Part shown: in pieces, positions 9,426 through 20,039 of the stretch
How the letters are laid out: each line of letters begins with the position of its first letter
How positions within the stretch are numbered: the stretch's first letter is position 1
Assembly: GCF_963259705.1 (NCBI RefSeq)
Contig: NC_081844.1
Location: forward strand, 32,429,341 to 32,493,340
DNA length: 64,000 nucleotides
Source of the DNA: Myotis daubentonii
Lineage: Eukaryota; Chordata; Mammalia; Chiroptera; Vespertilionidae
Direction: 5' to 3'
Program-made: the position numbers and the translations under genes
The notes under the pieces: model-generated
Database searches by the model: none
Seen by the model: the letters and a program-made list of their open reading frames with translations, nothing else
Told to the model about the DNA's origin: nothing

Positions 9426-9720
9426 TATCATGTTCACAGGTCCTGTCTGTACTCAGGGGTTCATCTGCAGGGACCTGCTGGCCACACAGAGCAAGAGGGG
9501 AGCATAGCCATAGTCAGGGAGGTATGGCCAGCGCTGAGCCTCTGCCACTGCTGAGCAGGGCCATCTTGGCCCTCTCTGACCTCTGCCCCTCCCTGCGGGA
9601 CGTGTCGCCAGGACTCTGGGGGGACGACAGGGTTGGGGGAGAAAGGAGGATGTCGGCCTTGGGGAAGGCCCGCGTGTTTTGGCCCAGTTACACCTAAATA
9701 TACCTATGGCTTCGACTAAC
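9426..9720. other. Unassigned stretch
   Basis: GC-rich with no recognised element. The minus-strand open frame 9453-9755 shows no domain. Confidence 0.3.
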
Positions 9721-9910
9721 ATATTTTTAAAACCTTTATTTTGAAGTAAGTGCAAAGGAAATTACAAACATTTTTCAGGGGGTCCTGAGCACCCTTCCCC
9801 CAGCTTCCCCCTGTGGTGGCATCTCACATAACCGAAGCACGAGACCAGGAAATTGGCACGGGGACCACGTGTGTGCAGAGGCCACCACAGTTTATCACAT
9901 GTGCACGTTG
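9721..9910 (-). mobile_element. Old L1ME-like 3' fragment
   Basis: attacaaacatttttcaggg, gagcacccttcccccagctt and gtggcatctcacataac follow the antisense L1ME 3' region (gttgcaaga... cccttcacccagattcccc... ttaacatttt). Much diverged. Confidence 0.45.
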
Positions 9911-10019
9911 GGCCTTGCCTGAGTTGTGAGTGTGCAGGACCACCACACGTACAGTAGAGAGAGCGCCTCTAACTCGTGTATGTGAATATACTTAACTCTG
10001 CTCAGCTGTCCCAATCAAA

Positions 10020-10085
10020 CAGGTTAAAGCGGTAAGTCTTACGTTATGTGATTTTTACCACAGTAAAAGAAGAGAGGGAGAGACA
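10020..10085 (+). mobile_element. Possible L1M 3' terminal scrap
   Basis: tacgttatgtgatttttacc followed by acagtaaaagaa is the last part of L1M 3' ends (gttatgtgaattttaccacaataaaaa). Confidence 0.5.
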
Positions 10086-10099
10086 GATATCAGAAGCAG

Positions 10100-10478
10100 T
10101 GGCAGACCCTCTCTGACTGGCCTTGAAGAAAGCAAACAGACACATTGTGAACTGCCTGTGGAGGAGGCCATAGGGCCTCTGGGAACTGAGAGCAATCCCC
10201 ACACCACAGCCAGCAAGAAAATGGGGACCCCCAGTCCTATCGCTGCAGGCAGTTAGATTCTGTCAACCACTTGAATGAGCTTGGAAGGGACCCTAAATTC
10301 TATATGGGAACTCAGCCTGGCCAATCCCTTGATTTTAAGCTTCTGAGACCTTGAGTAGAGGACCCAGTTAAGTTGTGCCCCAATTCCTAACATAGAAACT
10401 GTGAGATGACTAGTGTGTGTTGTTTTAAACTGCTAAGTTTGTGATGACTTGTTATACAGTAGTAGCTGACTGATACAC
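10100..10478 (+). mobile_element. MaLR LTR (MLT1 type), 3' half
   Basis: The end reads gaaactgtgagatgactag, tgttgttttaaactgctaag and tgatgacttgttatacagta, the 3' portion of MLT1 LTRs (gttgttttaagccac ... ttgttacagcagc). The 5' half (agcaatccccacacca, cctggccaatccc) is looser. Non-coding relic. Confidence 0.7.
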
Positions 10479-10484
10479 CTACTG

Positions 10485-10620
10485 TGCTACCTTCAGACAC
10501 ACTCCTTCTAAACCCACCACAACGCTGCGAAGTAGAGCTAATTATCTCTGTTTTCCAGATGAGAAAACAGCAGCAGAGAGAGGCTAAGTAACCTGCCCAG
10601 GGCGACATGGTAACTGTTTT
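10485..10620 (-). mobile_element. MIR SINE
   Basis: Antisense MIR core: acaacgctgcgaagtagagc, attatctctgttttccagat, gagaaaacagcagcagagag, gctaagtaacctgcccaggg. Good match to the shared CORE and 3' part. Confidence 0.8.
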
Positions 10621-11167
10621 GTGATAGTTAGCTGAGTGTCACCAGGCCCAGACCAGGGATCTGATGCTCCAACCGCCCACTGGATGTTTGGTGAGTGAGT
10701 GAGTGAGTGAGAGAAGGAACAAATCCTCACCTGACCTCTGAACAGAGAGGTGAGCCCGTGACTGGAGACAGTGAACGGAACCTCGAGGACGTAATCCTTG
10801 TACCCCGAAAGGAGTAATGATCACATGGGGCTTCCCTGGCTGAGTCATTGAGGGGATGAGGCCTGAGCTCATGCGCCTCCTGGAATTTAACATGCTATTC
10901 CCTGGCACCCTGACTAATATCCCGGCTGATTCAGAGCCCTGCTCGATGGGAGGCCAGCTCCCAGAGCCAGGCACCCTCTCACCCAAGAGACTGGCAACGC
11001 CAGGCAGCAGGAGGAACAGCCCGCCAGGTGTGGGTGGGGGTTCGTGGCACCTGGGCTGCAGATGAGAGGAAGGGCACACAGTGTAGGTGGGAAGAGAGGG
11101 GGAAACAAGGACTGAGGGCTGGGGCCACACCCACCATTGCCCCGGCACACCATTACCAGGTCTCTTG
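10621..11167. other. Unassigned stretch
   Basis: Holds a (GAGT)n run at 10693-10709. Long minus-strand frames (10639-11247, 10914-11390) continue through the MER5A, which argues against coding. Confidence 0.35.
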
Positions 11168-11345
11168 CTTCCAATAGAGGCTGGGTCGCTCTCTGTGGGG
11201 GCCTTCCTGGAAACTGTGGGATATTGAGCAGCGTCCCTGGCCCCCACCCTCTTGATGGCAGGAGCACCTCTATTGTGACAACCACAGATGTCCCCAGGCG
11301 TTGCCAGTGTCCCCTTGGGGCAGGACCGTCCTGGGTGAGACCCTG
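11168..11345 (-). mobile_element. MER5A hAT relic
   Basis: Antisense wording: ctctctgtgggggccttcct, ttgagcagcgtccctggccc, gatggcaggagcacctctat, tgtgacaaccacagatgtcc, ccagtgtccccttggggcag and gggtgagaccc. Confidence 0.85.
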
Positions 11346-11639
11346 TGAGCTGATGGTGATGAGGCTGCCTGAGTTAGAGCAGGTACTCACCCAGGGGGCT
11401 CTGTCCAGAGCCTCAGGGAGGCCTTCCTGGAGGAAGTGGTGTCTGAGTTGAGGCCGACAGTGCCCTGGAGCTGATGGAACCTGGTGGACCCTCCAGGTGG
11501 CACAGGAGCAGAGGTCGGTTCCAGGACCTTGTGTGAGGGGGAGGGAGCGAGGAGCCCACCGGCACAGATAGTTCTTTATCCCGAGGGCAATAGGGAGCCA
11601 TAGAGGGTTCTAGCCCCACCCCTGGCAACAACTGATTGA
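11346..11639. other. Unassigned stretch
   Basis: The minus-strand open frame 11413-11631 has no recognisable feature. No repeat seen. Confidence 0.3.
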
Positions 11640-11710
11640 GCTCCTTGTTTTACAGATTAGGCAACTGAGGCACCTTGGAGGTGAGGGTGGGCACAGGTCC
11701 CAGCAGACCT
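11640..11710 (-). mobile_element. MIR fragment
   Basis: ttgttttacagattaggcaa then ctgaggcaccttggaggtga is antisense MIR core (ccattttacagatgaggaaactgagg). Truncated after the core. Confidence 0.6.
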
Positions 11711-11805
11711 CAGGGCTGTTTTCACAAGGTCACTGGCCATGCCAGTTTGGGGATGCATGTGGTTGCTGGAGCCAGGCCTAGGAAGTGGCACCTATCTTGG
11801 TACCT

Positions 11806-11912
11806 CTCAGCTCTGAGACCCCTGCTCAGGCAGGCACCTCCTGTCCTCTTTCCGTTTTGTAAAATTGGAGTGATAGCCGCCGATGCCCAGGGTTCTGCAG
11901 GGACTAGATGAC
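11806..11912 (+). mobile_element. MIR 3' fragment
   Basis: ctctttccgttttgtaaaat, tggagtgatagccgccgatg and ctgcagggactagatgacac follow sense MIR (tcatctgtaaaatggggataatag ... ttgtgaggattaaatga). Confidence 0.55.
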
Positions 11913-12559
11913 ACCATCCGCTTTGCAGGCCTTGCCCCCCCACCCGTCCCCTCTCTGCTTTCCTTCTTCCCAAAGACACCGGAGGTCATCCGACTTCTCT
12001 GGTGTCTATGGAAATGCCGGGAATCGGTGAGTGACCCCCGAACCGTCAACAGGTTGGCAAGCCCTGGACTCCTGTTCCCGGTGACAGCGTTCTTGCCCTT
12101 GACTGAGGGCAAGAAAGAAGTAACTGAATCTCGTGGACGGAACGTGTTCCCGGCCCAGAGCCCGGCCCCTGGGAGTGACCGGTAGGAGTCCACCAGGAAA
12201 GCCGGCAGCAGGCGGCAGCAGGCGGCGGCTGTGTCCCAGGCTGACCTTGTTTTCCTCTTCCCGGGCAGGAACAGCCTGGCCTGCGGTGGGGATCTCTGCA
12301 GGCTCTGTAAACACCCAGGGATGGAGGGCCGGGGGCCGGGCTCCTAGCCGCCCGCCTGCCCACGCCTCCCCGGGAATTATCAGAAAAGGGTGGCAAATCT
12401 GTTCCCTTCCCAGAAGACTCAGACTCGCTCAGCTGCCTCCTGGGGGAGAGATGCCGGCTGGGGATGGTCATCTGTGTTGTGAGGCCCCCAGGGCCACCGT
12501 GTTTACTCACAGACTGCGATGTTCCTCACACAAGAACAAGGAGCGCGGGGGGCATCTTT

Positions 12560-12561
<2 letters not shown>
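11913..12561. other. Unassigned GC-rich stretch
   Basis: GC- and CpG-richer than its surroundings around 12120-12380. A plus-strand frame at 12133-12633 ends in the simple repeat and is therefore not a gene. Could hold a regulatory element, but nothing diagnostic is visible. Confidence 0.35.

Positions 12562-12612
<51 letters not shown>
12562..12612. repeat. (CT)n microsatellite
   Basis: About 25 perfect TC dinucleotides directly at the 3' end of the antisense L1M that follows. It probably grew from that element's tail. Confidence 0.95.
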
Positions 12613-12615
<3 letters not shown>

Positions 12616-13110
12616 AAAATATGCATAACATAAAATTTGCCATCTTAACCATTTTTCAGTGCGCAGCTCAGTGGTATTAAGTACATTCACATTGTTGTGC
12701 AGCCATCCCCACCATCCATTTCCAGAACTTTCTCACCTTCCCAAACTGAACCTCTGTGCCCATTAAACACTAGCTCCCCATCCCCGCCCCTCCCCCTTCC
12801 CAGCCCTGGCTCCCACCATTTCTTCTGTCTGTGGATGTCCCTCTAAGAGTCACACAGTATCTGTCCTTTTGTGTTTGGCTATTTCACTGAACATACTGTC
12901 CTCCAGGCTCATCCACCTTTAGCAGGTGTCAGAATGCCCTTCCTGTTTAAGGCTGAGTAACAGTCCAGTGTGTGGGTGGGCCACAGGGTGTTTATCACTC
13001 GTCTATTGGTGAACACTTGGGCTGTTCCACCTTTTGGCCATTGTGAAAATGCTGCTGTGAACACAGGTGTATAATTATCTATTTGAGACCCTGCTTTCGA
13101 TTCTTTGGGG
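12613..13110 (-). mobile_element. Old L1M 3' region
   Basis: Antisense L1M: taaaatatgcataacataaa, gccatcttaaccatttttca, tccatttccagaactttctc, tggctatttcactgaacata, ttggtgaacacttgggctgt and tggccattgtgaaaatgctg. Truncated and full of stops. Confidence 0.85.
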
Positions 13111-13374
13111 GACTGAAACACCTTTTGGTTCTGAGATAATATCTGGAGCTCAGTCTGCGGGTCCCCTGTCTGCCCCCCAGAATATAAGGGAACCCAGCCT
13201 GAGCCACAGAATCAGGAACCTGGGCCACGAGGTGGCTTCTCCCTCGTCCACCCTCACTTGGGCCCACACACCTCTAGGGAAAAAATACATTTTTGCATAA
13301 ATAAATATACCATGCTAGAAAAATGCAAAAGGTACAAGAGGTACGTGAGTGTGACATTCCAAATAAGGTCACTG
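13111..13374. other. Unassigned stretch
   Basis: Unique-looking DNA with an A-rich patch near 13275-13345. Nothing recognised. Confidence 0.3.
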
Positions 13375-13728
13375 TTAGTCTGCGGTGGCTGCCATAACAA
13401 AGCACCACACAGGGCAGCTTAAGCAACAGAGCAATCCCGGTGCTGGGGGCCGAAATTTCGACACCAAGGTGTCAGCAGGGCTGCTTCCTCCTGAGCCTCT
13501 CTCCTTGGCATGCAGACGGCCAGCTTCTCCGTGTCCACACACCTTCCCTCTGTGCGTGCCTGTGTCCTACTTAACAGGACACCGGTCATGTTGGATTAGG
13601 GCCCACCTCATTTTCACCTTCATCCCCCCTTAAAGACCCCATCTCCAGGTAGTCACAGTCGAAGGTTCTGAAGGCCAGGAGTCCAACATATCAATTTGTG
13701 GGCGGACACAATTCTGTTCATGCCAGTG
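13375..13728 (-). mobile_element. MaLR LTR (MLT1 type)
   Basis: Antisense MLT1: ctgccataacaaagcaccac, gacaccaaggtgtcagcagg, gacaccggtcatgttggatt, agggcccacctcattttcac, cttaaagaccccatctccag and gtccaacatatcaatttgtg. Nearly full length, no coding. Confidence 0.85.
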
Positions 13729-13747
13729 GCCTTCTGAGGGTCTAGGT

Positions 13748-13970
13748 CAGCGGTTCTCAACCTGTGGGTCGTGACCCCTTTGGGGGTCGAACAACCCTTT
13801 CATAGGGGTCACCTAAGACCATCGGAAAACACATATATAATTACATATTGTTTTTGTGATTAATCACTATGCTTTAATTATGTGCAATTTGTAACAATGA
13901 AATTGGGGGTCACCACAACATGAGGAATTGTATTAAAGGGTCACGGCATTAGGAAGGTTGAGAACCACTG
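13748..13970. mobile_element. SPIN non-autonomous hAT element
   Basis: Termini CAGCGGTTCTCAACCTG and GGTTGAGAACCACTG with ggtcgtgacccctttggggg and taagaccatcggaaaacac behind the 5' end match the SPIN family from memory. Target duplication GTCTAGGT/TTCTAGGT (13740-13747, 13971-13978). It lacks about 85 internal bases present in the copy at 21956. No transposase coding. Confidence 0.88.
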
Positions 13971-14194
13971 TTCTAGGTGGACATGAATTTGTGTGTGGGG
14001 GGGTACTGCTTAACCCACCTCAGGGAGGTGGATTGAATGCAGTCCTCAGTAAGAGACCCCGGAAGGGTGTGCAGGAAGGAAGGGGGAGGGTCATCCTGGA
14101 GGGGCACTGTTTATGCAAGCCCAGTGCAAGTCATTTAGCTGAGATGTCATCTCTGACCTTCAGAAAGGTCACTCTGCTGTGAGGGGAGCCTTTA

Positions 14195-14300
14195 CCCCTT
14201 TTAAAAATGAAAGTGGAAAGTCAGGGTAGGCGAGGTTACCCAAGGTCACAGGACAGCCTTGAGCGGAGCCAGCATTTCCACCCCACGAGTTGGCTCTGTG
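14195..14300 (-). mobile_element. MIR fragment
   Basis: acccctttt aaaaatgaaagtgg, ggttacccaaggtcacagga, cagccttgagcggagccagc and atttccacccc follow antisense MIR after the core. Diverged. Confidence 0.55.
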
Positions 14301-14374
14301 CACAAGGCCAGCTGCCCGCCAAGGGTTCCGATAGCGTAGGGACAGCCCTAGAGTCCTCCAGGGTGGCTGGTTCG

Positions 14375-14517
14375 ATTTTTCTGCATCTATTGATATGATC
14401 ATGTGATTTTTATCTTTCATTTTGTTTATGTGATGTATCACGTTTATTGATTTGCATATATTGTACCAACCTTGCATCCCTGAAATAAATCCCACTTGAT
14501 CATGGTGTATGATTTTT
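14375..14517 (-). pseudogene. L1 ORF2 reverse-transcriptase fragment, inverted
   Basis: Minus strand encodes [30 protein letters not shown] and [12 protein letters not shown], the palm-domain stretch ahead of the catalytic YADD. It stops at the AEK, before the catalytic aspartates. The L1 piece to its right points the other way, so the two form an inverted pair. Confidence 0.88.
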
Positions 14518-15311
14518 TTGGATTACCAGTGAGATCAAGGGAGAAATTAAAAAAAAATACCTAGAAACAAACAAAAATGAACACACAGCCATTCCAAATC
14601 TATGGGACACAGCGAAAGCAGTCCTGAGAGGGACGTTCGTAGCATTACAGGCCTATCTCAAGAAGCAAGAAAAACCTCCAGTAAACAATCTAAACCTACA
14701 CCTAGAAGAACTGGAAAGAGAACAGCAGGAAAAGCCCAGCATATATAGAAGGAAGGAAATAATAAAGATCAGAGCAGAAATAAATGACTTAGAAACTAAA
14801 AAATAAAAATACAAAAGATCAATGAAGCCAAAAGCTGTTCTTTGAAAGGATAACCAAGGTTGTGATCCTCGAGAAACAAAGAGAGTGGACCCAGGTAAAT
14901 ATGATCAAATGAAAGAGGAGAGGTAACAACTGGCATCACAGAAATGCAAAGGATCGTAAGAAAATGTTACAAACAAATATATGCCAACAAAATAGACAAC
15001 CTGGGCAAAAGGGACAACTTCCTAGAGACATACAATCTCCCAGAGCTTAATCAGGAAGAAGCCACACACCTGAACAGACCAATAACAACTTATGAAATCA
15101 AAGCAGTAATCAAAAATCTTCCGGCAAACCAAAGTCCTGGACCCGATGGCCTCACAGGCGGTTTTACCAAACATTCAGAGAGCTAACACCTATGCTCCTC
15201 ACACTATTCCAGAAAATTCAAGAGGAGGCAAGACTTCCAGACACTTTTTATGAGGCCAACATTATCCTAATTCCAAAAGCAGATAAAGACACAACAAAGA
15301 TAGAAAATGAT
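14518..15311 (+). pseudogene. L1 ORF2 fragment (linker and RT N-terminal part)
   Basis: Plus strand gives EIKGEIKKKYLE, then after frame breaks [67 protein letters not shown] and [14 protein letters not shown]. These are RT motifs 0-1 of mammalian L1 in order. Two or more frameshifts, no start, no end. It ends about 35 codons upstream of where the inverted left piece begins in the protein. Confidence 0.9.
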
Positions 15312-15783
15312 GGGCCAGTGTTCCCTCCTTTTATGTCGTGGTCATCGCTGGGAGGTGACGGGCTCCTTGGAGGCTGGGCCTGCTCTGGGCGGTGGTGGGG
15401 GTGGGGTGAGGCCCATGACTGTGTCTGAGGTGGGGACTGCAAGGGGGAGCAGTGAGCAGGAGACCCCGTGTGCAGAGAGCTGAAACCGTCGGCGTCCTGC
15501 AGCCAAACACAGCGTGTCGGCTCTTTTTCTTTTCTTTTTTTAAAGCCTAAAACCTGTTTGTTTGAATGTAAGGAACTCCTTTAAAAAGCAAGCTTTTTAT
15601 TAGATAGTGTTCCTACATCAGTGCACAATTCTCCTCCTTATTTTCCCGATTTGATGAGTTCAGACAGCTGATAGCCCAGGGAGAAAGTGAGTTTGAGGGG
15701 GTTGGGGGGGGGGGATGCACAAATGCTGAATTGGACATTTCCAGAACAGTTTTATATTAACCCACACTAGCCTGGATGGAGGT
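15312..15783. other. Unassigned stretch
   Basis: GC-rich, then T-rich around 15520-15610 and a G-run near 15703. No element recognised. Confidence 0.3.
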
Positions 15784-15799
15784 CTAGTTCCCACTCTTG

Positions 15800-16050
15800 T
15801 TGTTAATCCTCACCTGAGGATATTTTTTCCATTGATTTTTAGAGAGAGTGGAAAGGAGGGCAGGAGGTTGGCGGGGGAGGGGGGAGATCTATGTGTGAGA
15901 GACACATCGATTGGTTGCCTTTCTACATACACCCCAACCAGGGCTGGGGATTGAACCTGCAACCCATATACGTGCCCTTGACCAGGAATGGAACCTGCTA
16001 CCCTTCAGTGCACAGACCAACGTTGTAACCACTGAGCACACTGGCCAGGG
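15800..16050 (-). mobile_element. Ves-type SINE (older subtype)
   Basis: Tail-first orientation: attttttccattgatttttag then agagagtgg, body wording ggttgcctttctacatacac and ggggattgaacctgcaaccc, ending in the reversed tRNA head gtaaccactgagcacactgg. A 16-base target duplication CTAGTTCCCACTCTTG flanks it exactly (15784-15799, 16051-16066). Confidence 0.92.
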
Positions 16051-16121
16051 CTAGTTCCCACTCTTGCTGGTAACTTAGGGTAGAGGGCAGAGGCAGTGGG
16101 CCAGCAAAGGCATATGGTCTT

Positions 16122-17033
16122 TATTTTTTAAAATTCTTTATTGTTGAAAGTATTACATGTCTCCTCCCCCCCCCCCCCATTGACCTCTCCCAGCCCACTC
16201 CCACCTCCCAGCACAGGCCCTAGCCCCCTGTTGTCTGTGTCCATTGGTTATGCTAATATGCATGCATACAAGTCTTTTGGTTGATCTCTTACACTCCTCC
16301 CCTTACCCTCCCCTGCCTTCCCTCTGAGGTTGGACGGTCTGTTCAATGCTTCTATGTCTCTGGATCTGCTTTTGTTCATCAGTTTATGCTGTTCATTATA
16401 TTCCACAAATGAGTGAGATCATGTGATACTTATCTTTCTCTGACTGGCTTATTTCACTTAACATAATGCTCTCCAAGTCCATCCATGCTGTTGCAAATGG
16501 TAAGAATTCCTTCTTTTTTACAGTAGCATAGTATTCCATCGTGTAGATGTACCACAGTTTTTTAATCCATTCATCTGCTGATGGGCACTTAGGCTGTTTC
16601 CAGATCTTAGCTATGGTAAATTGTGCTGCTATGAACATAGGGGTGCGTATATCCTTTCTAATTGGTGTTTCTGTTTTCTTGGGATATATTCCTAGAAGTG
16701 GGATCACTGGGTCAAATGGGAGTTCCATTTTCAGTTTTTTGAGGACACTCCATACTGTTCTCCACAGTGGCTGCACCAGTCTGCATTCCCACCAGCAGTG
16801 CATGAGGGTTCCTTTTTCTCCGAATCCTTGCCAGCACTTGTCATTTGTTGATTTGTTGATGATAGCCGTTCTGACAGGTGTGAGATGGCATCTCATTGTC
16901 ATTTTGATTTGCATGTCTCAGATGATTAGTGACTTTGAGCATTTTTTCATATGCCTCTTGGCCATCTGTATGTCCACTTTCAAAAAGTGTCTGTTTAGGC
17001 CCTTTGCCCGTTTTTTTATTGGATTGTTTAGCA
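16122..17033 (-). mobile_element. L1, 5'-truncated, with target duplication
   Basis: Minus-strand L1 about 910 bases long. The T-run and 3'UTR at the left (attctttattgttgaaagta) lead into ORF2's C-terminus. Flanked by the 13-base duplication GGCATATGGTCTT (16109-16121, 17034-17046), so this is one clean target-primed insertion. It has less decay than the copy at 5811, so it is probably younger. Confidence 0.93.
16396..16914 (-). pseudogene. L1 ORF2 C-terminal end, open frame
   Basis: 172 open codons from [18 protein letters not shown] through [18 protein letters not shown] and [14 protein letters not shown] to [11 protein letters not shown] and stop. This is the natural ORF2 terminus, intact, with the CWWEC cysteines. 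The upstream part is in another frame ([19 protein letters not shown] near 16940-17000), so the ORF is broken and lacks the endonuclease and RT domains. Confidence 0.9.
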
Positions 17034-17059
17034 GGCATATGGTCTTCTTATAAAATATA

Positions 17060-17247
17060 TATATATTTTTTTTATTAATTTCAGAGAGGAAGGGAGAGGA
17101 AGAGATAGAAACATCAATGATGAGAGAGAATCATTGATCAGTTGCCTCCTGCATGTCCCCTACTGGGGATCTAGCCTGCAACCCGGGCATGTGCCCTCCT
17201 AGTTCACAGGTCGACACTCAACCATTGAGCCACACTGGCTGGGCAAT
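17060..17247 (-). mobile_element. Ves SINE
   Basis: Reversed Ves: the tail attaatttcagagaggaaggg, body gaatcattgatcagttgcct and cctgcatgtcccctactggg, head tcaaccattgagccacactg. It sits just outside the L1 target duplication. Confidence 0.92.
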
Positions 17248-17474
17248 ATGGTTTATTTTTCCGCTGATAAAGCAGGTTACATGAGGAGGGTTCAGAGCCT
17301 CTTTCACAGCGAAGTCTCAATGAAGTGAATAAAGACTAAGGGCACAAAGAGGAAGCGGTCCGATGCTTCCCGCCAAGAAGAGAAATACAGTCCCTATAAG
17401 CGGTCAGACACTAGCAGCTGAACATGGAAAAACAGGCTTCGTGCACCATAGGTGTGAGGCTGTCTCAGAATTGA

Positions 17475-17705
17475 CTCTTTTTTCTTAATTCTTCAAGTTA
17501 AAAACATTTTTAAAAATAATAGCTCTATTGAGATATAATTCACACCATATAATTCATCCATAAAAGTGTAAATGTCAGTGGCTTTAGTACATTTACATAG
17601 TTGTGCAAGCATTGCTTGAATTCCAGAACATTCCATCACCCCGAAAAGATACCCTGTCCCCATTAGCAGGCACTCCCACTCCCCGGCCCCTGGAAACCAC
17701 TAATT
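17475..17705 (-). mobile_element. Old L1M 3' region
   Basis: Antisense L1M wording: tagctctattgagatataat, tcacaccatataattcatcc, tacatttacatagttgtgca, attccatcaccccgaaaaga and ctggaaaccactaa. Ends at the next MER5A. Confidence 0.82.
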
Positions 17706-17905
17706 CAGGGGTGATTCTGCCGCCAGGAGACACAGGCGATGTCTGGGAGCGTCATGACGGGGATGGGGGGGTGCTCCTGGCATTGAGTGGGTGGGGTCAG
17801 GGATGCTGCTCAACACCCCACAGTGCCCAGGATGGCCCCCACAGAGAAGGATGTGGCACCAGTATTAGCTGTGCTGAGGGGGAGACCCCGTGTTCATTAT
17901 TTGGA
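17706..17905 (+). mobile_element. MER5A hAT relic
   Basis: Close to full length: aggggtgattctgccgccag, cacaggcgatgtctgggagc, gtgctcctggcattgagtgg, ggatgctgctcaacacccca and cacagtgcccaggatggccc. Confidence 0.88.
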
Positions 17906-18849
17906 AAAAACTTTGAGTCCAATTCCTGCTCACACTGGGCACTTGGGGTTAAAGCAAGTGTGGCTCCCCATTGCTCTCTCCTTGGAAATTCAAATGCCCC
18001 TGGCCCTAGCCTTCCCATCAGTCCATCCTGCACTCCCCTGAGCAGTTGTGTCCTCCTAGGGCTTGGAGCCAGGAGCCTCAGAAGCTCTCTCCTCTGTAGC
18101 TGAGGGACCAACTGCGGAGTCTCCAGGCCCTGGTGCAAGTGAGAACATGGGCCCCTTGCTCCACCCCGACTGTGGGTGGTGAGAGCAGTGTATTAACCAA
18201 GGGTGGCCCTCTGACTGCGGGGCCCTGGGCACCTACACAGGAAACCCTCTGGGGACAGGGCAGCCAGGTCAGCTCTGCTGTTGAGGCCAGAAAGGGGAGG
18301 GCTCTGGCAGGGCGTGGGCATTAGGCCCAGGACCTCCCTCCTTCCCCCCTCCCTCCTCCCACAGGGCTGTCTCATCCAGGCCAGGCTGCGTCCACCCGTG
18401 AGTGCCCTTGCGGGTCCTCCTCTCCTGCAAGGCCAAGTGGCTGTCCTTGGCGCCCGTCCATGTTTACTTCACCGGCGTGTGTGTTAACTGGGCTGACCAG
18501 AAAGAGGTTGGGAAATAGCGCTCTGCTTGCAGCATGTCCCGGGAGGGCTGTTGTTGCAGACCAGTGGGGAGCACAGGCCTCTGGGCCTAACAGAAACCTG
18601 GGGCCGCCCGGTCTGCCCGGCCACTCCCTCGCCTGTCCCCTGCCTGCCTTGGTCTTTGGCTTGTTTTCCCTTCGCAGTCAGCGTGTCCCTGACCCGCAGG
18701 TGGAAAACAGGACCTGGCAGGGGAGGTGACTCACGGATGCTCAGGTCACCCTGGTTTACACCGTCTGACCGGCAGGGGTTTGTTCTGGTGACTACTGTGA
18801 GCAGCAGTCAGACCCCTTCCCCCCAACAGTAAGCACAGGGTCTGACCCA
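17906..18849. other. Unassigned GC-rich stretch
   Basis: No repeat or gene recognised over 900 bases. Overlapping open frames on both strands (for example 18460-18729, 18527-18832 plus) lack any domain. Confidence 0.35.
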
Positions 18850-19040
18850 GCAGTACTGATGACGTCGGGCCCAGTCCTTCTCTGTGGGGGGCTAACTTGG
18901 GCGCTGTGGGGGGGTTGAGCAGCATCCCTTGCCACCACCCACTCGATGCCAGGAGCCCCCCAATTGCGACAACTGCAGACATTCCTAGACATTGTCAGTG
19001 GCCAGGGGGCAGAGTCACCCCTGGTGAGAGCCTTCTGTGG
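18850..19040 (-). mobile_element. MER5A hAT relic
   Basis: Antisense: ggcccagtccttctctgtgg, ttgagcagcatcccttgcca, ccactcgatgccaggagccc, ttgcgacaactgcagacatt and cagtggccagggggcagagt. Confidence 0.87.
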
Positions 19041-19439
19041 TCCAGGCTGTATGAGAGGGGGGTGCAGGGAGCAGAGGCTGCCAGGCCCATCCTCTGGGTG
19101 CAGCTGGGTCCCTCCCCCAACACCTGCCAGGAATAGCCTGGGGTCGGGCATAGCCAGGCAGCTGCACTGCCAGGAAATAGCCCAGTGCTCCGCTGCTAGA
19201 TTTCTTGGCTGTGAAGCAGAAGGGCTTGTGCTTTCCAGGGATTGGGCAACCAGGGATCTCAGCCTCTGTGCCGAGAACTGCAACACACACCCGCCCAGGA
19301 AACGGGGACCTCACAGTCTCCTCACTGGGCTCCTCGTCCTCTCCTGCCCACTGCAAACACAGGGTGCTGGACAAAGGTCTGAGCAGCTGCTCCTCGCGTC
19401 ATTGCTATGATTGGAGCAAGGCAGGAGGCCTGAAGAGGA
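19041..19439. other. Unassigned stretch
   Basis: GC-rich, open on both strands, no domain. Lies between two MER5A copies of opposite orientation. Confidence 0.3.
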
Positions 19440-19622
19440 GATCTTGCCCCCAGGGGACACCAGACGTTGTTTGGAGACATCTGTGGGTGTCGCGACTGGG
19501 GGTGCCCCCTAGTATCGAGTGGGTGGGGTCCAGAGATGCCACTTAGCACCCCTCAGTGCCCAGGACAGCCCCACATAGAAGGACTGGCCCTGATGTCAGC
19601 CATGCCGAGGGGGACCCTGACT
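19440..19622 (+). mobile_element. MER5A hAT relic
   Basis: Reads gatcttgcccccaggggaca, catctgtgggtgtcgcgact, gggtgccccctagtatcgag, tgggtggggtccagagatgc and gatgtcagccatgccgaggg. Confidence 0.87.
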
Positions 19623-20039
19623 TCTGCATGCATATTGGGTTGTAATGCTCCACGCCCCTGGGAAACTCGGAATTGCTCATCAGGTGACCTTGCTCGGGCT
19701 GCCGTGTAGGACTGTCTCCCACTCTCCCTCGATTTCCCAAGCTGACTCATCTCCCAAACGTGCACTCTGGGCTGTATTGGCCTCTCCGGCCGTGGGACAC
19801 ATGGTTCCATCATGAGTGGACCCGCCTCCTGCGGAGGGTTGGACCCAGGGGGCTCACCTCTTGGGGCGGCTTTTTGTGTGGCGTGTGTGACTCCTTTAGG
19901 TGTCACTGTGACGGCAGCTTTCAGCAAGCTCCTTGGTGGCCTTGAGAGCTAGTGTTTGATGAGAGTATTTTAGTTCAGGAACCAGAGTTCACTAGCCTCA
20001 GGGCCGGAGCTTATTTTACAGATGAAGGCCTTCCACTCA
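19623..20039. other. Unassigned stretch
   Basis: No recognised element. A plus-strand frame at 19760-19945 is short and featureless. Confidence 0.3.

Noticed and set aside
10639..11247. 202-codon open frame on the minus strand
   Set aside because: It crosses a (GAGT)n tract and a MER5A copy, so openness is accidental.
12562..12612. Regulatory pyrimidine tract
   Set aside because: It is a plain (CT)n microsatellite at an L1 tail.
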